DNA of 64,000 nucleotides, from the NCBI GenBank assembly GCA_964590395.1, contig CAZPVT010000021.1, positions 10,612 through 74,611 of the forward strand, given 5' to 3'. This DNA is from JAOABP01 sp964590395 (GTDB lineage: Bacteria; Hydrothermota; Tepidihabitantia; Tepidihabitantales; Tepidihabitantaceae). The notes under the pieces are model-generated. The model was not told the origin of the DNA, searched no databases, and was given only the letters and a program-made list of their open reading frames with translations. Position numbers and translations under genes: made by a program. Below, piece by piece: positions 34,502-43,761 of this stretch (the stretch's first letter is position 1; each line of letters begins with the position of its first letter).

Positions 34502-35802
34502 TGAGGTATGATGTTATCAATCTGATTCAGGGAAGGGTTGACCAGGCGGATGTTTTAGAACGGGAAGCGGATCAGACGATCGTTGAGTTTCGCCAAGGGA
34601 AACTTTACTCCTATGAGACAAAGTTGATCCGGGGGTGCGGGGTCCGGGTCATCAAAAATGGTCGAAGTGGTTTTGCTTCCAGTACCAATCCGGAACGAAT
34701 TGATGACTTGATCAACACCGCACTGGAACTAGCAGATTTGGGACCAAAGGCCGGATTTCGGCTTCCACCGGCTGAAGAGCCGGCAGTGGTGCCAACATTT
34801 GAGAATAAAGTTATGCTTGTTACCGTGGAGCGGATGGTGGAATGGGGCAAGGATCTGATTGATGCCCTGAGTGCGCGCCTGCCCGAACTGAAGGTGGATA
34901 TTAAAATTCATCGGACTTACAGTGAAACCAGTGTCGTCAATACCGAGGGGTTTGACGGGCATTTTGCCAAGGCGGAACTGGTGATGCTGGTAATCGGGCT
35001 TTTGGTTGATGATGGAATTTTCTGGGTTTCCGATTTTGTGAATATGTCCAGCAGCCCGGTTTGGCAAATGGGGCAGATTCTGGAAAGAATTGAAAGTCTG
35101 GTTCGGATGGGCAAACGTCGGGCAACAGTCAGAACTGGTACTTATCCGGTGGTGGTGATGCCGACCGCACTGCCGGAGCTACTTTTTCCAATAGCGGTGG
35201 CGGTGAATGGCAAGCAGTTGGAAAAACGGACCTCGCCGCTAATCGGCAAGGAGAATATGTCAGTACTGAGCGATAAGATTACGCTGATTGATAATCGGTT
35301 ACATCCTTACGGACTGGCTTCTGCGCCATTTGATGGAGAAGGGGTGAGGGCAAGAAAAAACGTTTTGTTTGAACGTGGGTTTTTTAAAGGGTTTGTGTTT
35401 GATACCGCCACCGCAGCAGTTTGTGGCCGAAGTTCGACCGGTTCAGCGGTACGGGACTATTTTAGTCTTCCCCAACCCGGCTTAAGCAATCTGGAGATGC
35501 TGCCGGGTGATGCGGAACTGGGGGCGACGCTTAAAGGTATTAGTGAAGGTCTGCTGGTCTATGACGTTATCGGCGGTGGGCAGTCAAACTATCTGGCAGG
35601 CGAGGTATCGCTCAATGTCTCCTGTGGTTATAAAATTGAAAATGGAGTGGTTACTGGCAGGGTAAAGGATGTCGGCATTGCTGGTAATGTCTACGAGATG
35701 TTCCAACGGGTGGCGGCAGTTGGTTCGATGGTCAGGGATCTGGGCAGTAATTTCTTGCCCTTTGTTTTGTTTTCTGGACTCAAGGTCGCCAGCCGCGCGT
35801 AG
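34501..35802 (+). CDS. tldE: TldE/PmbA, partner subunit of TldD
   Basis: A 433-residue PmbA-type protein. The family N-terminus 'VEFRQGKLYSYETKLIRGCGVRVIKNGRSGFAS' and the C-terminal 'VYDVIGGGQSNYLAGEVSLNVSCGYKIENG' are recognisable; HExxxH is absent, as normal for TldE. ATG 34501 has GGGGGAG five bases upstream; ATG 34498 is an alternative. It overlaps the tldD stop, so the subunits are translationally coupled. The Lon-like gene follows 16 bp downstream. Confidence 0.93.
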   Translation: MRYDVINLIQGRVDQADVLEREADQTIVEFRQGKLYSYETKLIRGCGVRVIKNGRSGFASSTNPERIDDLINTALELADLGPKAGFRLPPAEEPAVVPTFENKVMLVTVERMVEWGKDLIDALSARLPELKVDIKIHRTYSETSVVNTEGFDGHFAKAELVMLVIGLLVDDGIFWVSDFVNMSSSPVWQMGQILERIESLVRMGKRRATVRTGTYPVVVMPTALPELLFPIAVAVNGKQLEKRTSPLIGKENMSVLSDKITLIDNRLHPYGLASAPFDGEGVRARKNVLFERGFFKGFVFDTATAAVCGRSSTGSAVRDYFSLPQPGLSNLEMLPGDAELGATLKGISEGLLVYDVIGGGQSNYLAGEVSLNVSCGYKIENGVVTGRVKDVGIAGNVYEMFQRVAAVGSMVRDLGSNFLPFVLFSGLKVASRA

Positions 35803-35818
35803 TTGATGATTCGGTAAT

Positions 35819-38311
35819 ATGAACCGGAAAGCGAGAAGAGATAAAGTTACGCGCCAGAAAAAAAGCGGTAGTGACCAGCGCGCGGCACCGTTGCGTCTGA
35901 GTGCGGATAAACTTTCTTGGTGCTGTCCGAAAGATTTTCTGAATTTCAAAACTACGGCAGAACTGAAGATCTCGCGGGAAATCGTTGGACAGGAACGGGC
36001 TCTGCAGGCGCTGAAATTAGGTATTGAGATCCAAGCCACTGGGTACAACATCTTTGTCACTGGACCTGCGGGCAGTGGTCGGACGACGACGGTGCAAAAA
36101 CTGCTGGATAAGGCTATGCCGGTTAAGATGCTGACGGACAAGTGTTATGTATATAATTTTCAGGATCCGGATCGGCCCAAACTTCTCCAACTATCTGCGG
36201 GTGAGGGGAAACGGTTACGTAGTGCGATGGATGAGATGGTCGCCTATTTAGTGAAGAATATTCCCCGGCTGTTTGAGGGTGAAGCCTATCAAAACGCCCG
36301 CCAAGAGATTATCGACCGATTTAAAGAGCAGGGCGCAGCAAGGGTTCGGGAGTTTGAAAAAAAGGTTGCCGGGGAAGGGTTTGCTTTGGTGCAGAGTGCA
36401 CCGGTTGCCCGTCCTGAGCTGGCGCCGATAGTTGACAAACAGCCGGTGAGTGTTGAGAATCTTGATCGTCTGGTCGAAGAAGGGAAATTAACTCTGGAAA
36501 GAGCGGGCGAGTTAAAAAACCGTTACCGAGAGTTAAGTGCAGAACTTTTGTCGATTTTCAAGGAGTTACGCGAGTTTGAACGGCAGGCGCGGGAGGCGCT
36601 AGCTAAACTGGATAAGGAGATTGTCAACCCAATATTGGAGGAGCGGATCGCTGAAATCCGGGAACGGTACCAGGATGCCCAGGTCGGAAAATATCTGGAT
36701 GAGGTGAAGTCAGCGGTGGGAGCAGAAATTGACCTTTTCCGGCAGCGACCAGCAGAAGGCGAAACACCCCAGCCGGGGGGTGCCGGTGGTGATCCTTATC
36801 AGAAATTCCGGGTGAATGTCTTGGTGGATAATAGCGAGATGAAGAAGGCACCGGTGGTTTTTGAAACAAACCCGAGTTACCGTAATCTTTTCGGGTCGAT
36901 TGAACGGGTATGGGACCGAGCGGGACAATGGCGGACCGATTTTACGCTGATTAAAGCAGGTTCGTTAGCGCAGGCTGACGGCGGTTTTTTGGTCGTGAAT
37001 GCACTCGACTTACTACTGGAGCCGGGTGTCTGGCCCAATCTGAAGCGCACCCTGCGTAACCGGCAGTTGGAAATCTCCGCCTATGACCCATTTGTTTCCC
37101 TGTTTGGTACCTCGGCGCTCAAACCTGAGCCGATACCACTCGATTTGAAGGTAATTATGATCGGTGAACCACTGGTGTATAACATTCTGGCAGCCTACGA
37201 CGAGGAGTTCAAAAAAATCTTCAAAGTTCGTGCCGACTTTGATTGGGAGATGGATTTGAACCAGTGGTCGGTACTGGAGTATGCCCAGGTTATCAAGGTG
37301 CTGGCGGAGAATGAGCAATTGAAGCCGTTTGCCCGTTCAGCAGTTGCGCGGGTGATAGAGTTCAGTGCGCGGCTTGCGGGCAGACAGGATAAGGTTTCTA
37401 CCCGGTTTAATGTAATCGGTGATGTGTTGAAGGAGGCAAATTACTGGGCAGACAAGTCGAATGCTAAGGTGGTATCAGCCGAGCATGTGGAGCAGGCAAT
37501 TAACCAGCGGCGGGCACGGGTGCAGATGATCGAGGATAAACTACAGGAGCGGATCCGGAAAGGTCTGCTGTTTATCGATGTAAAAGGCAAGGTGCAGGGG
37601 CAGGTAAATGGTTTAGCAGTTTATGATCTGGCTGAGCACTCCTTTGCCATTCCGGTTCGGATTACCGCTAAGGTGGGTGTTGGTGCCGCGGGGATAATTA
37701 GTGTTGAGCGGGAGGCAGAACTTTCTGGACCGATTCACGACAAAGGACTCTATATCATCACCGGCTATCTACGAAATAATTATGCCAGTGACCAACCATT
37801 GATATTGTCCGCATCAATTACCTTTGAGCAGTCCTACGGTGGAATTGACGGCGACAGCGCCTCGTCAACCGAGTTGTATGCTTTGCTTTCAGAATTAGCC
37901 CGTTTGCCCTTGCGTCAGGATCTGGCGGTAACCGGTTCAGTTAACCAGAAGGGCGAGGTTCAGCCAATCGGTGGTGTTAATGAGAAGATCGAGGGCTTTT
38001 TTGATGTGTGTTGCCGGCAGGGGTTGACCGGCACCCAAGGCGTGTTAATCCCTAAGGCAAATATGGGTGATCTTATGCTCCGGCAGGATGTGGTGGCGGC
38101 AGTGCGATCTGGCAGGTTTCACATCTATGCGGTGGCAACAATTGATCAAGGGATAGAGTTGCTAACGGGGGTTCCGGCGGGGAAGATGGACCGTCGAGGA
38201 AATTATCCTGCGGACAGTGTTAATGGACGGGTTAAGGCAAGACTACGGGAGTTAGCCGATCTGTTCCGCCGTTTTCGTGCAGATGAGGGAAAAACCGCGG
38301 GCACCAAGTAG
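35819..38311 (+). CDS. Lon-like ATP-dependent protease (AAA_32 / 'Lon-related' type)
   Basis: An 830-residue protein. The nucleotide-binding motif near residue 80 is 'GPAGSGRTTT', with Arg in the place of the Walker A Lys. Residues 150-300 are a long helical insertion. Walker B-like 'GGFLVVNALDLLL' is near 385. The C-terminal Lon protease domain carries the Ser-Lys dyad: Ser in 'DGDSASSTELYALLS' and Lys in 'IGGVNEKIEGFFDVC'. The family is present in many bacteria, separate from classical LonA. Its position 16 bp after tldE suggests one proteolysis operon. Confidence 0.9.
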   Translation: MNRKARRDKVTRQKKSGSDQRAAPLRLSADKLSWCCPKDFLNFKTTAELKISREIVGQERALQALKLGIEIQATGYNIFVTGPAGSGRTTTVQKLLDKAMPVKMLTDKCYVYNFQDPDRPKLLQLSAGEGKRLRSAMDEMVAYLVKNIPRLFEGEAYQNARQEIIDRFKEQGAARVREFEKKVAGEGFALVQSAPVARPELAPIVDKQPVSVENLDRLVEEGKLTLERAGELKNRYRELSAELLSIFKELREFERQAREALAKLDKEIVNPILEERIAEIRERYQDAQVGKYLDEVKSAVGAEIDLFRQRPAEGETPQPGGAGGDPYQKFRVNVLVDNSEMKKAPVVFETNPSYRNLFGSIERVWDRAGQWRTDFTLIKAGSLAQADGGFLVVNALDLLLEPGVWPNLKRTLRNRQLEISAYDPFVSLFGTSALKPEPIPLDLKVIMIGEPLVYNILAAYDEEFKKIFKVRADFDWEMDLNQWSVLEYAQVIKVLAENEQLKPFARSAVARVIEFSARLAGRQDKVSTRFNVIGDVLKEANYWADKSNAKVVSAEHVEQAINQRRARVQMIEDKLQERIRKGLLFIDVKGKVQGQVNGLAVYDLAEHSFAIPVRITAKVGVGAAGIISVEREAELSGPIHDKGLYIITGYLRNNYASDQPLILSASITFEQSYGGIDGDSASSTELYALLSELARLPLRQDLAVTGSVNQKGEVQPIGGVNEKIEGFFDVCCRQGLTGTQGVLIPKANMGDLMLRQDVVAAVRSGRFHIYAVATIDQGIELLTGVPAGKMDRRGNYPADSVNGRVKARLRELADLFRRFRADEGKTAGTK

Positions 38312-38388
38312 ACTGTGTTAATAACCCGATTGGCGGTCCGGGGGGAGAATTTGTCTCGTTGGTAGCGAAGGTTAAAGATGTTCGCCAA

Positions 38389-39510
38389 TTATTCCCCACT
38401 AGGCTTAATGCCGAGGAACTGCAGAGTTTCTTTCAAGGCTTGGAAGAAACGACGATTTTCCTGCTGCTTGCCGATGGTAACCCGCAGGGCATTGGGATAG
38501 CCGTACTCCTTGACGGTGCGCGTAATCACGCCTTTGCGTTGCAGGATATCAGCGATCTGTCGGGAATCAATGGTGAAGTTGATAAAAACAAAGTTGCCAT
38601 AACTCTCCAGATAGAAAAGGTTTAACTTTTTTAGTTCCTTATAAAAGTGCTGTTTGCCGGCTTCGTTTATTTTTCGGCTGCGCTGGATGTGGCGATGATC
38701 ACCAAGCGCTGCCAGGGCAGCAACTTGAGCAGCACGATTAGCATTGAAGGGTAGCCTTACCTTCCTCAGGTTCTGAATTATCTCTGGTTTAGCGAAGCCG
38801 TAGCCAATGCGCAAACCAGCTAACCCGTAGATTTTGGAAAAGGTGCGCAGGACTAAAATGTTATAGTTCTGGTTGTAGTAGTCCAAGCCACGGGGATAAT
38901 CCCGGCTGGTGATGTACTCCGCATAGGCTTCATCGAGGATTACCAATACCGATTCTGGGACCTGGGCAATGAATTCACTAAACTCTTTTTTGGTTACGAT
39001 CGTGCCAAGTGGGTTCATCGGGTTGTCAAGGTAGATCAGTTTGGTCTTAGGGGTAATTGAGTTCAGTATGCGTTCCAGATCGTGGCGATAGTCGCGGGTT
39101 GGGATCTGGATTACATTGGCGTTCATAATCGTCCCGGCGATCCGGGCGGAGATAAACGAGCCGGCACTGAGTAGCATTTCATCACCGGGATCAAGATAGG
39201 CAAGACAAGCGAGATAGATCAGGTCAACCGAGCCGTTACCGATGATAATTGAATCGTAATCCACCTTGAACAGTTCGCTCAGCCGCTGACGGAGGTAATA
39301 GCAGGTGTCTTCTGGATAATAATGCAGTCTGGGCAGTTCTTTGCGTAGTGCGGCGATTGCCCGGGGTGATGGTCCTAATGGGTTTTCATTAGATGCAAGT
39401 TTGATGATGGAACATCTCAGTTTTAATTCCCGCACCACTTCCTCAACGGGTTTACCGGGTTTGTAAGGAACAACCCGTTCAATGTTTGGCCGGGGTGAAG
39501 GCAATGGCAT
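38389..39510 (-). CDS. hisC: Histidinol-phosphate aminotransferase
   Basis: A 373-residue fold-type I PLP enzyme. The PLP lysine is in 'LRTFSKIYGLAGLRIGYG' at about residue 226, and 'DEAYAEY' precedes it near 195. 'IKLASNENPLGPSPRAI' is the typical HisC N-terminus. It transaminates histidinol phosphate in histidine synthesis; closely related enzymes use phenylalanine or tyrosine precursors, so the substrate is likely but not proven. No other his genes are here. Ribosome binding site GGAGGAAT precedes the ATG. Confidence 0.88.
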   Translation of the reverse strand: MPLPSPRPNIERVVPYKPGKPVEEVVRELKLRCSIIKLASNENPLGPSPRAIAALRKELPRLHYYPEDTCYYLRQRLSELFKVDYDSIIIGNGSVDLIYLACLAYLDPGDEMLLSAGSFISARIAGTIMNANVIQIPTRDYRHDLERILNSITPKTKLIYLDNPMNPLGTIVTKKEFSEFIAQVPESVLVILDEAYAEYITSRDYPRGLDYYNQNYNILVLRTFSKIYGLAGLRIGYGFAKPEIIQNLRKVRLPFNANRAAQVAALAALGDHRHIQRSRKINEAGKQHFYKELKKLNLFYLESYGNFVFINFTIDSRQIADILQRKGVITRTVKEYGYPNALRVTIGKQQENRRFFQALKETLQFLGIKPSGE

Positions 39511-39549
39511 TTTATTCCTCCTTCTTTTTAAATGAGGTTTTATTTTCGT

Positions 39550-40647
39550 TCACATTGCCCCTTTATTCTGTAATTTTGAGGCGGAGCGTGAGATTGCTGC
39601 GTCGCTTCGCTCCTCGCAATGACCTGATGGTTTACCGTCTGGCACTACACGGTTTGGTTTTAGAAGGGCAAAAAACAGCCCGCCGATTATGGCAAATACT
39701 AAGTCCAGCGCTAAAAAGAGTACCGCAGTTGACAGTGCCTTTTCCGGGGTTAACCGGTTAGGCAGCCACTGCGGAGTAAAAAAAAGCACAAAGGCGGCTT
39801 CCCGCACGCCTAAGCCACCGATGGTCGGAATATTAACAATGATATTTAAAATCGGAATAAAAATTAGGTAATAACCCAAAGGCACAGTGCCGCGCACCGC
39901 ACGGGCGGTCAGAAACCAGGTTATGGCGAGCGATGCCTGGACACCGATGCCGGAGAGAAAGGAGATAGTCAGGGCTAACGGTTGACGCCGGTAACTTTTT
40001 ACCGAGGTATAGGAGCGGTCAATAAGATTGGTCAGGCGATGGAGTTGGGGGAACCGGTTACTGAGTAGCGCAAGTAGGCGGTTAAAAAGGCGGTGGCAGG
40101 TGTCGTTAAACAGGACGAGCGTAACACCGATCAGAAGCGCAAGTATGAAAATGAGCAACAGAAGCATCCCGAAGCCGGTAAGGCTGCTTTCTCCTAATTG
40201 GAGGGTATTTGCCTGGTTAAGTGAGACTACCAGTGCCATTACCACGGCGAGAAAAGCCAGACTTTGAAAACCGATCAGCCGGTCAAGAAAGGTGGCGGAA
40301 AATGCTTGAGGTGTTTTACCGGGCTGTGTTGTGTAGGCAATTCGCATCACATCACCTCCGATCGAGGTGGGCAGGAGTTTGCAGAAAAAAAGCCCGAGCG
40401 TGAACACCCGGGCAAGATACCAGGCGGTGAATTTTAACCCTTGGGCGCGAAGGAGAATCTGCCAGCGCCAGGCAGAAATCCAGATGAACAGGATGTAGGT
40501 AGCGGCGGCAAGCATAATCCACCTCATATCTGCCTGTTTTACCGCTTTGAGACTAGCATCTAACTGCTGGCGAAATAGGTAACCCAGAAGAGCCAATAAA
40601 CCAAAGGAAATGGAAAACCGGATGAGGGAGGAAAAGCCCTTTTTCAC
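39550..40647 (-). CDS. Flippase-like membrane protein (LPG synthase transmembrane domain family)
   Basis: A 365-residue protein with 8-9 membrane helices matching the lysylphosphatidylglycerol synthase transmembrane / UPF0104 family ('LLPTSIGGDVMRIAYTTQ', 'PTIGGLGVREAAFVLFF'). These proteins are thought to handle lipid-linked substrates. It overlaps the glycosyltransferase gene by 4 bp, so both probably act in one glycolipid pathway. The last residues, 'GHCEERSDAAISRS' onward, are encoded by a copy of the dispersed repeat (39592-39623), not by the family domain. Confidence 0.85.
   Translation of the reverse strand: MKKGFSSLIRFSISFGLLALLGYLFRQQLDASLKAVKQADMRWIMLAAATYILFIWISAWRWQILLRAQGLKFTAWYLARVFTLGLFFCKLLPTSIGGDVMRIAYTTQPGKTPQAFSATFLDRLIGFQSLAFLAVVMALVVSLNQANTLQLGESSLTGFGMLLLLIFILALLIGVTLVLFNDTCHRLFNRLLALLSNRFPQLHRLTNLIDRSYTSVKSYRRQPLALTISFLSGIGVQASLAITWFLTARAVRGTVPLGYYLIFIPILNIIVNIPTIGGLGVREAAFVLFFTPQWLPNRLTPEKALSTAVLFLALDLVFAIIGGLFFALLKPNRVVPDGKPSGHCEERSDAAISRSASKLQNKGAM
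39592..39623 (-). repeat. Dispersed hairpin repeat inside a coding region
   Basis: The minus strand carries GTCATTGCGAGG...CAGCAATC, the same flanks as the intergenic copies. It lies in the 3' end of the flippase-like gene and is translated in frame. Confidence 0.85.
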
Positions 40648-41630
40648 TTTCCGTCCTTTGAGACTGACCGGTCTTTTTCTATCGGTTCGGTTAATGCTCC
40701 CGGTAATTGAGTGCCAGGATGCTTTAAAGTGCGTTCCAGTCTATCCAGCCGATCATTAAGCGAAGCGATCGCCTCACCGAGAAAGCCAGAAGCAAAAAAT
40801 AAAAGCCCCGCAAGGATAAAAAGAACAACCAGATAGAGTAACGGCCTGAACCCATGTCCAAAAAGACGCAGGATAATTGCCACCAGCCCGATCAGAAAAC
40901 CCAGGAAAAGGTTGATAAATCCGATGGTGCCAAAGTAGAGCAGTGGTTTACGCATAAACGAAACCTGAAAGCCAACCGCCAGCAGATCCAGAAAACCGAT
41001 GATAATCCGAAACAGGCTGGAGTATTTGGATTTGCCCGCGTATCGGGGTCGCAGTTCAACCGGGACCTCGGTGATGGAAAATCCGGCCATCGCCGCGAGC
41101 GGGACAATATAGCGATGCCAGTCCTTTCTTAAGGAGATAGTATTTAATACCTCGCGGCGGAAGGTCTTCAAGGCGTTGATGTCGTGAACCTTAAGACCGA
41201 ACAGTTTGCGGGCGAGGTAATTATAGATCCGGGAGACGGTTTTCTTTTCGTACCTGCCGATCTTTCTGCCGGTTACAAGGTCATAACCTTTGTCCAGCAG
41301 CTCTACTTGAAGTTTGATGTCATCAGGTGAAAACTGGAGGTCAGCGTCAAAGATGGATATATAATTGCCCCGGGCATGTGCCAGACCGGCAAGGATCGCG
41401 GCGGTTTTGCCCTGATTCCGCTTCAGGCGGACCAGTTTCAGAAACGGATAGCGTTCGCGCGCCGCATCTGCGATCGCAAAAGTCTGGTCAGTTGAGCCGT
41501 CATCAACAATGATCACCTCGTATCGCTCGTCCAGTTTTTCTGCCAGTTCCCGTAATAATGGCTCAATATTCTCCGCCTCGTTGTACGCCGGGACGATCAC
41601 CGAAACGAATTGCTTTTCTTCTGACCCCAT
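40644..41630 (-). CDS. Family 2 glycosyltransferase with C-terminal membrane helices
   Basis: A 328-residue protein. Residues 8-225 are a GT-A fold GT2 domain ('VSVIVPAYNEAENIEPLLREL', 'IIVDDGSTDQT', DXD-type 'SIFDADLQFSPDD', 'TGRKIGRYEKK'), like dolichol/undecaprenyl-phosphate sugar transferases. Two membrane helices follow at about 228-290, and a short coiled tail ends the protein. It probably loads a sugar onto a polyprenyl phosphate. The ATG is 6 nt after TATATT, giving a leaderless message. Confidence 0.88.
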   Translation of the reverse strand: MGSEEKQFVSVIVPAYNEAENIEPLLRELAEKLDERYEVIIVDDGSTDQTFAIADAARERYPFLKLVRLKRNQGKTAAILAGLAHARGNYISIFDADLQFSPDDIKLQVELLDKGYDLVTGRKIGRYEKKTVSRIYNYLARKLFGLKVHDINALKTFRREVLNTISLRKDWHRYIVPLAAMAGFSITEVPVELRPRYAGKSKYSSLFRIIIGFLDLLAVGFQVSFMRKPLLYFGTIGFINLFLGFLIGLVAIILRLFGHGFRPLLYLVVLFILAGLLFFASGFLGEAIASLNDRLDRLERTLKHPGTQLPGALTEPIEKDRSVSKDGK

Positions 41631-41636
41631 TGCTAA

Positions 41637-41664
41637 AATATATCAGATTTAAAATTAGTGTCAA
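41637..41664 (-). promoter_or_regulatory. Promoter of the glycosyltransferase operon, leaderless layout
   Basis: Minus strand TTGACA (41659-41664), 16-nt spacer, TATATT (41637-41642), 6 nt to ATG 41630. Confidence 0.75.
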
Positions 41665-41720
41665 GAGGATATAGAAGGGGACGGGCAAAAGGTGATAGAA
41701 TCTCTATACTCTAAAAAAAT

Positions 41721-43649
41721 TCAGCGGGTGATCACCACTCTAGTTGTCCTTTTGCCTTTGATAAAGTAGACCCCCGGGCTTATTCCCTGCAGATCATTCA
41801 GACCGGCTTGAAGTTTACGCACCCTTTTGCCGGTGATATCAAAAAGTTCCGCAGGCAGACTCCGGTCTGGTAGTTTCAGGCTACTGGTGACCACAGTGGG
41901 TTCAGGATGCGGTGCCGGTTCTATCTGTTCGGAGCCGATACCCAGAGGATTAAAACCGATTACTCGCAAGCCTGCTGAGTGGTCTGCAACGAGGATATAG
42001 TTTCCCGTGAACGCGACATCATAGGCACTTGCCGGTGTATCATAGTAGCCAACCTCAGTGAGTTGCCTCGGGTTGATGATCTCGATTATCCGCAACCCTG
42101 CACTGCCGTCCGCCACATAGGCGTAGATCCCTTCTACCTGGATACCGTAAGCATAACCCGGTGTATTGTAATAGCCGATTTCGCTGGGGCTGACGGGATC
42201 GGTTATCTCGATTATCCGCAACCCTGCACTGCCGTCCGCCACATAGGCATATCTGCCAACCACCTGGAGATCAAGGGCGTAACCAGGTGTATCATAATAA
42301 CCGATCTCCTCGGGATTGAGCGGGTCGTTGATGTCAATTATCCTTAAACCGTAACCGCCGTCTGCGAGATAGGCATAACCGCCGGCAACTGTAACACCAC
42401 GGGCATCACCCGGTGTGTCGTAATAACCGGTTTCGTAAGGGTTAACAGGATCGGTTATATCAATTATCCTTAAACCGTAACCGCCGTCTGCGAGATAGGC
42501 ATAACTGCCGGTAACTGTAACACCACGGGCATCACCCGGTGTGTTGTAATAACCGGTTTCGTAAGGGTTAACAGGATCGGTTATATCAATTATCCGCAAG
42601 CCCGCATACTCGTCTGCGAGATAGGCATAGTTGTCGTCTGTATCAACACCGCAAGCCCTGGCCGGGGTTTCATAGTAGCCGACCTCATCTGGACTGCGCG
42701 GGTTGCTGATGTTGATGATCCTTAAACCCTCAAACAGGTCTGCTACACAGGCATAACCTCCTGACAGGGTAACACCACGGGCATTACCCGGGGTATCGTA
42801 ATAGCCGACCTCATAGGGATTGCCCGGGTTGCTGATGTCAATAATCCGTAAACCACTGGAATGGTCCGCCACACAGGCATAACTTCCTGACAGGGCAACC
42901 GCAAAAGCCGAGCCCGGAGTGTCATAGTAGCCAATTTCAATTGGACTGCGCGGGTTACCAGCATCAACTACCCGCAAGCCCGCGTTCTGGGCAACAACGT
43001 AGGCATATCTGCCTGAAATCGCAACCCCGCGGGACCAGTCCGGCAGGTAACAATAACCGACCTCCGCTGGATTTCCGGGATCGCTGATGTCAATTATGCG
43101 CAGTCCTGAATCCCGGTCTGCCACATAGGCATAACCGCCCGCTACCGCCACACCCAGAGCCCAGCCCGGGGTATCATAATAACCGACCTCCGCTGGATTT
43201 CCGGGATCGCTGATGTCAATTATGCGCAAGCCACCGGCATTGTCCGCAACACAGGCATAGTTGCCTGAGACCGCAATCGCGCGTGCTTCGCCGGGTGTGT
43301 TACAGGCACCGAGTTTTACCGGAGATACCGGATCGGTAACATCCCAGATCTCCACTCCGGTATACCCGTTAGCAACATAAAGGAGATTGTTATTATAGAA
43401 AAGATGCTCGACAACACCACTGGTGCGAATTTCAGACAGTTTTCTCGGCTGGGCAGGGTTGGAGATATCAAGCAAATAAATTCCACCCCCTGAGCCCATA
43501 AAACTGACCTGTCTTTGTATATCAACCGCCACCGCAGCGGTTGGACCAAAGGGCCAGGTACCGATTTGCCGGCAGTTTAATGAGTCCTGGGACCAGATAG
43601 AACCGCAGAACAGACCAACCGCCACCGTTGCCTGTAGAAGGAGTTTCAT
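41721..43649 (-). CDS. Secreted LVIVD-repeat beta-propeller protein with C-terminal sorting tail
   Basis: A 642-residue exported protein. Residues 1-20 form a signal peptide. Thirteen LVIVD-type blades of about 42 residues run from about residue 25 to 570, each ending in a form of 'GLRIIDISDPGNPAEVGYYDTPG'. Blades 6-8 are nearly identical to each other. The C-terminal 75 residues are a linker and a sorting tail ('LFDITGKRVRKL...ISPGVYFIKGKR'). LVIVD proteins are surface propellers of unknown ligand. It has an excellent ribosome binding site (GGAGG) and a consensus promoter. Confidence 0.9.
   Translation of the reverse strand: MKLLLQATVAVGLFCGSIWSQDSLNCRQIGTWPFGPTAAVAVDIQRQVSFMGSGGGIYLLDISNPAQPRKLSEIRTSGVVEHLFYNNNLLYVANGYTGVEIWDVTDPVSPVKLGACNTPGEARAIAVSGNYACVADNAGGLRIIDISDPGNPAEVGYYDTPGWALGVAVAGGYAYVADRDSGLRIIDISDPGNPAEVGYCYLPDWSRGVAISGRYAYVVAQNAGLRVVDAGNPRSPIEIGYYDTPGSAFAVALSGSYACVADHSSGLRIIDISNPGNPYEVGYYDTPGNARGVTLSGGYACVADLFEGLRIINISNPRSPDEVGYYETPARACGVDTDDNYAYLADEYAGLRIIDITDPVNPYETGYYNTPGDARGVTVTGSYAYLADGGYGLRIIDITDPVNPYETGYYDTPGDARGVTVAGGYAYLADGGYGLRIIDINDPLNPEEIGYYDTPGYALDLQVVGRYAYVADGSAGLRIIEITDPVSPSEIGYYNTPGYAYGIQVEGIYAYVADGSAGLRIIEIINPRQLTEVGYYDTPASAYDVAFTGNYILVADHSAGLRVIGFNPLGIGSEQIEPAPHPEPTVVTSSLKLPDRSLPAELFDITGKRVRKLQAGLNDLQGISPGVYFIKGKRTTRVVITR
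41950..43310 (-). repeat. Tandem ~126-bp repeats encoding LVIVD blades
   Basis: About eleven regular units of 42 codons. The pair covering roughly 42350-42470 and 42470-42590 is almost identical at the DNA level, which points to recent duplication or gene conversion. Confidence 0.85.
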
Positions 43650-43676
43650 ATAAAACCTCCGGTTTTGTTTACCGGG

Positions 43677-43705
43677 ATTATAATGGCTGTATTTTTAACT
43701 GTCAA
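43677..43705 (-). promoter_or_regulatory. Consensus promoter of the LVIVD gene
   Basis: Minus strand TTGACA (43700-43705), 17-nt spacer, TATAAT (43677-43682), with a leader of about 20 nt carrying GGAGG. Confidence 0.85.
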
Positions 43706-43726
43706 CTGGTGAGTGGTTTTACTAAC

Positions 43727-43755
43727 TTGACCTTTGGTTAAGGTGCGGGTATGCT
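43727..43755 (+). promoter_or_regulatory. Promoter of the CCA transferase gene, leaderless layout
   Basis: TTGACC (43727-43732), 17-nt spacer, TATGCT (43750-43755). The seventh base after the -10 box is the G of GTG 43762, so the start codon and transcript start should coincide. Confidence 0.75.
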
Positions 43756-43761
43756 GAGTTG

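Noticed and set aside
41950..43310. CRISPR or other non-coding tandem array
   Set aside because: The regular units are in-frame codons of LVIVD blades.
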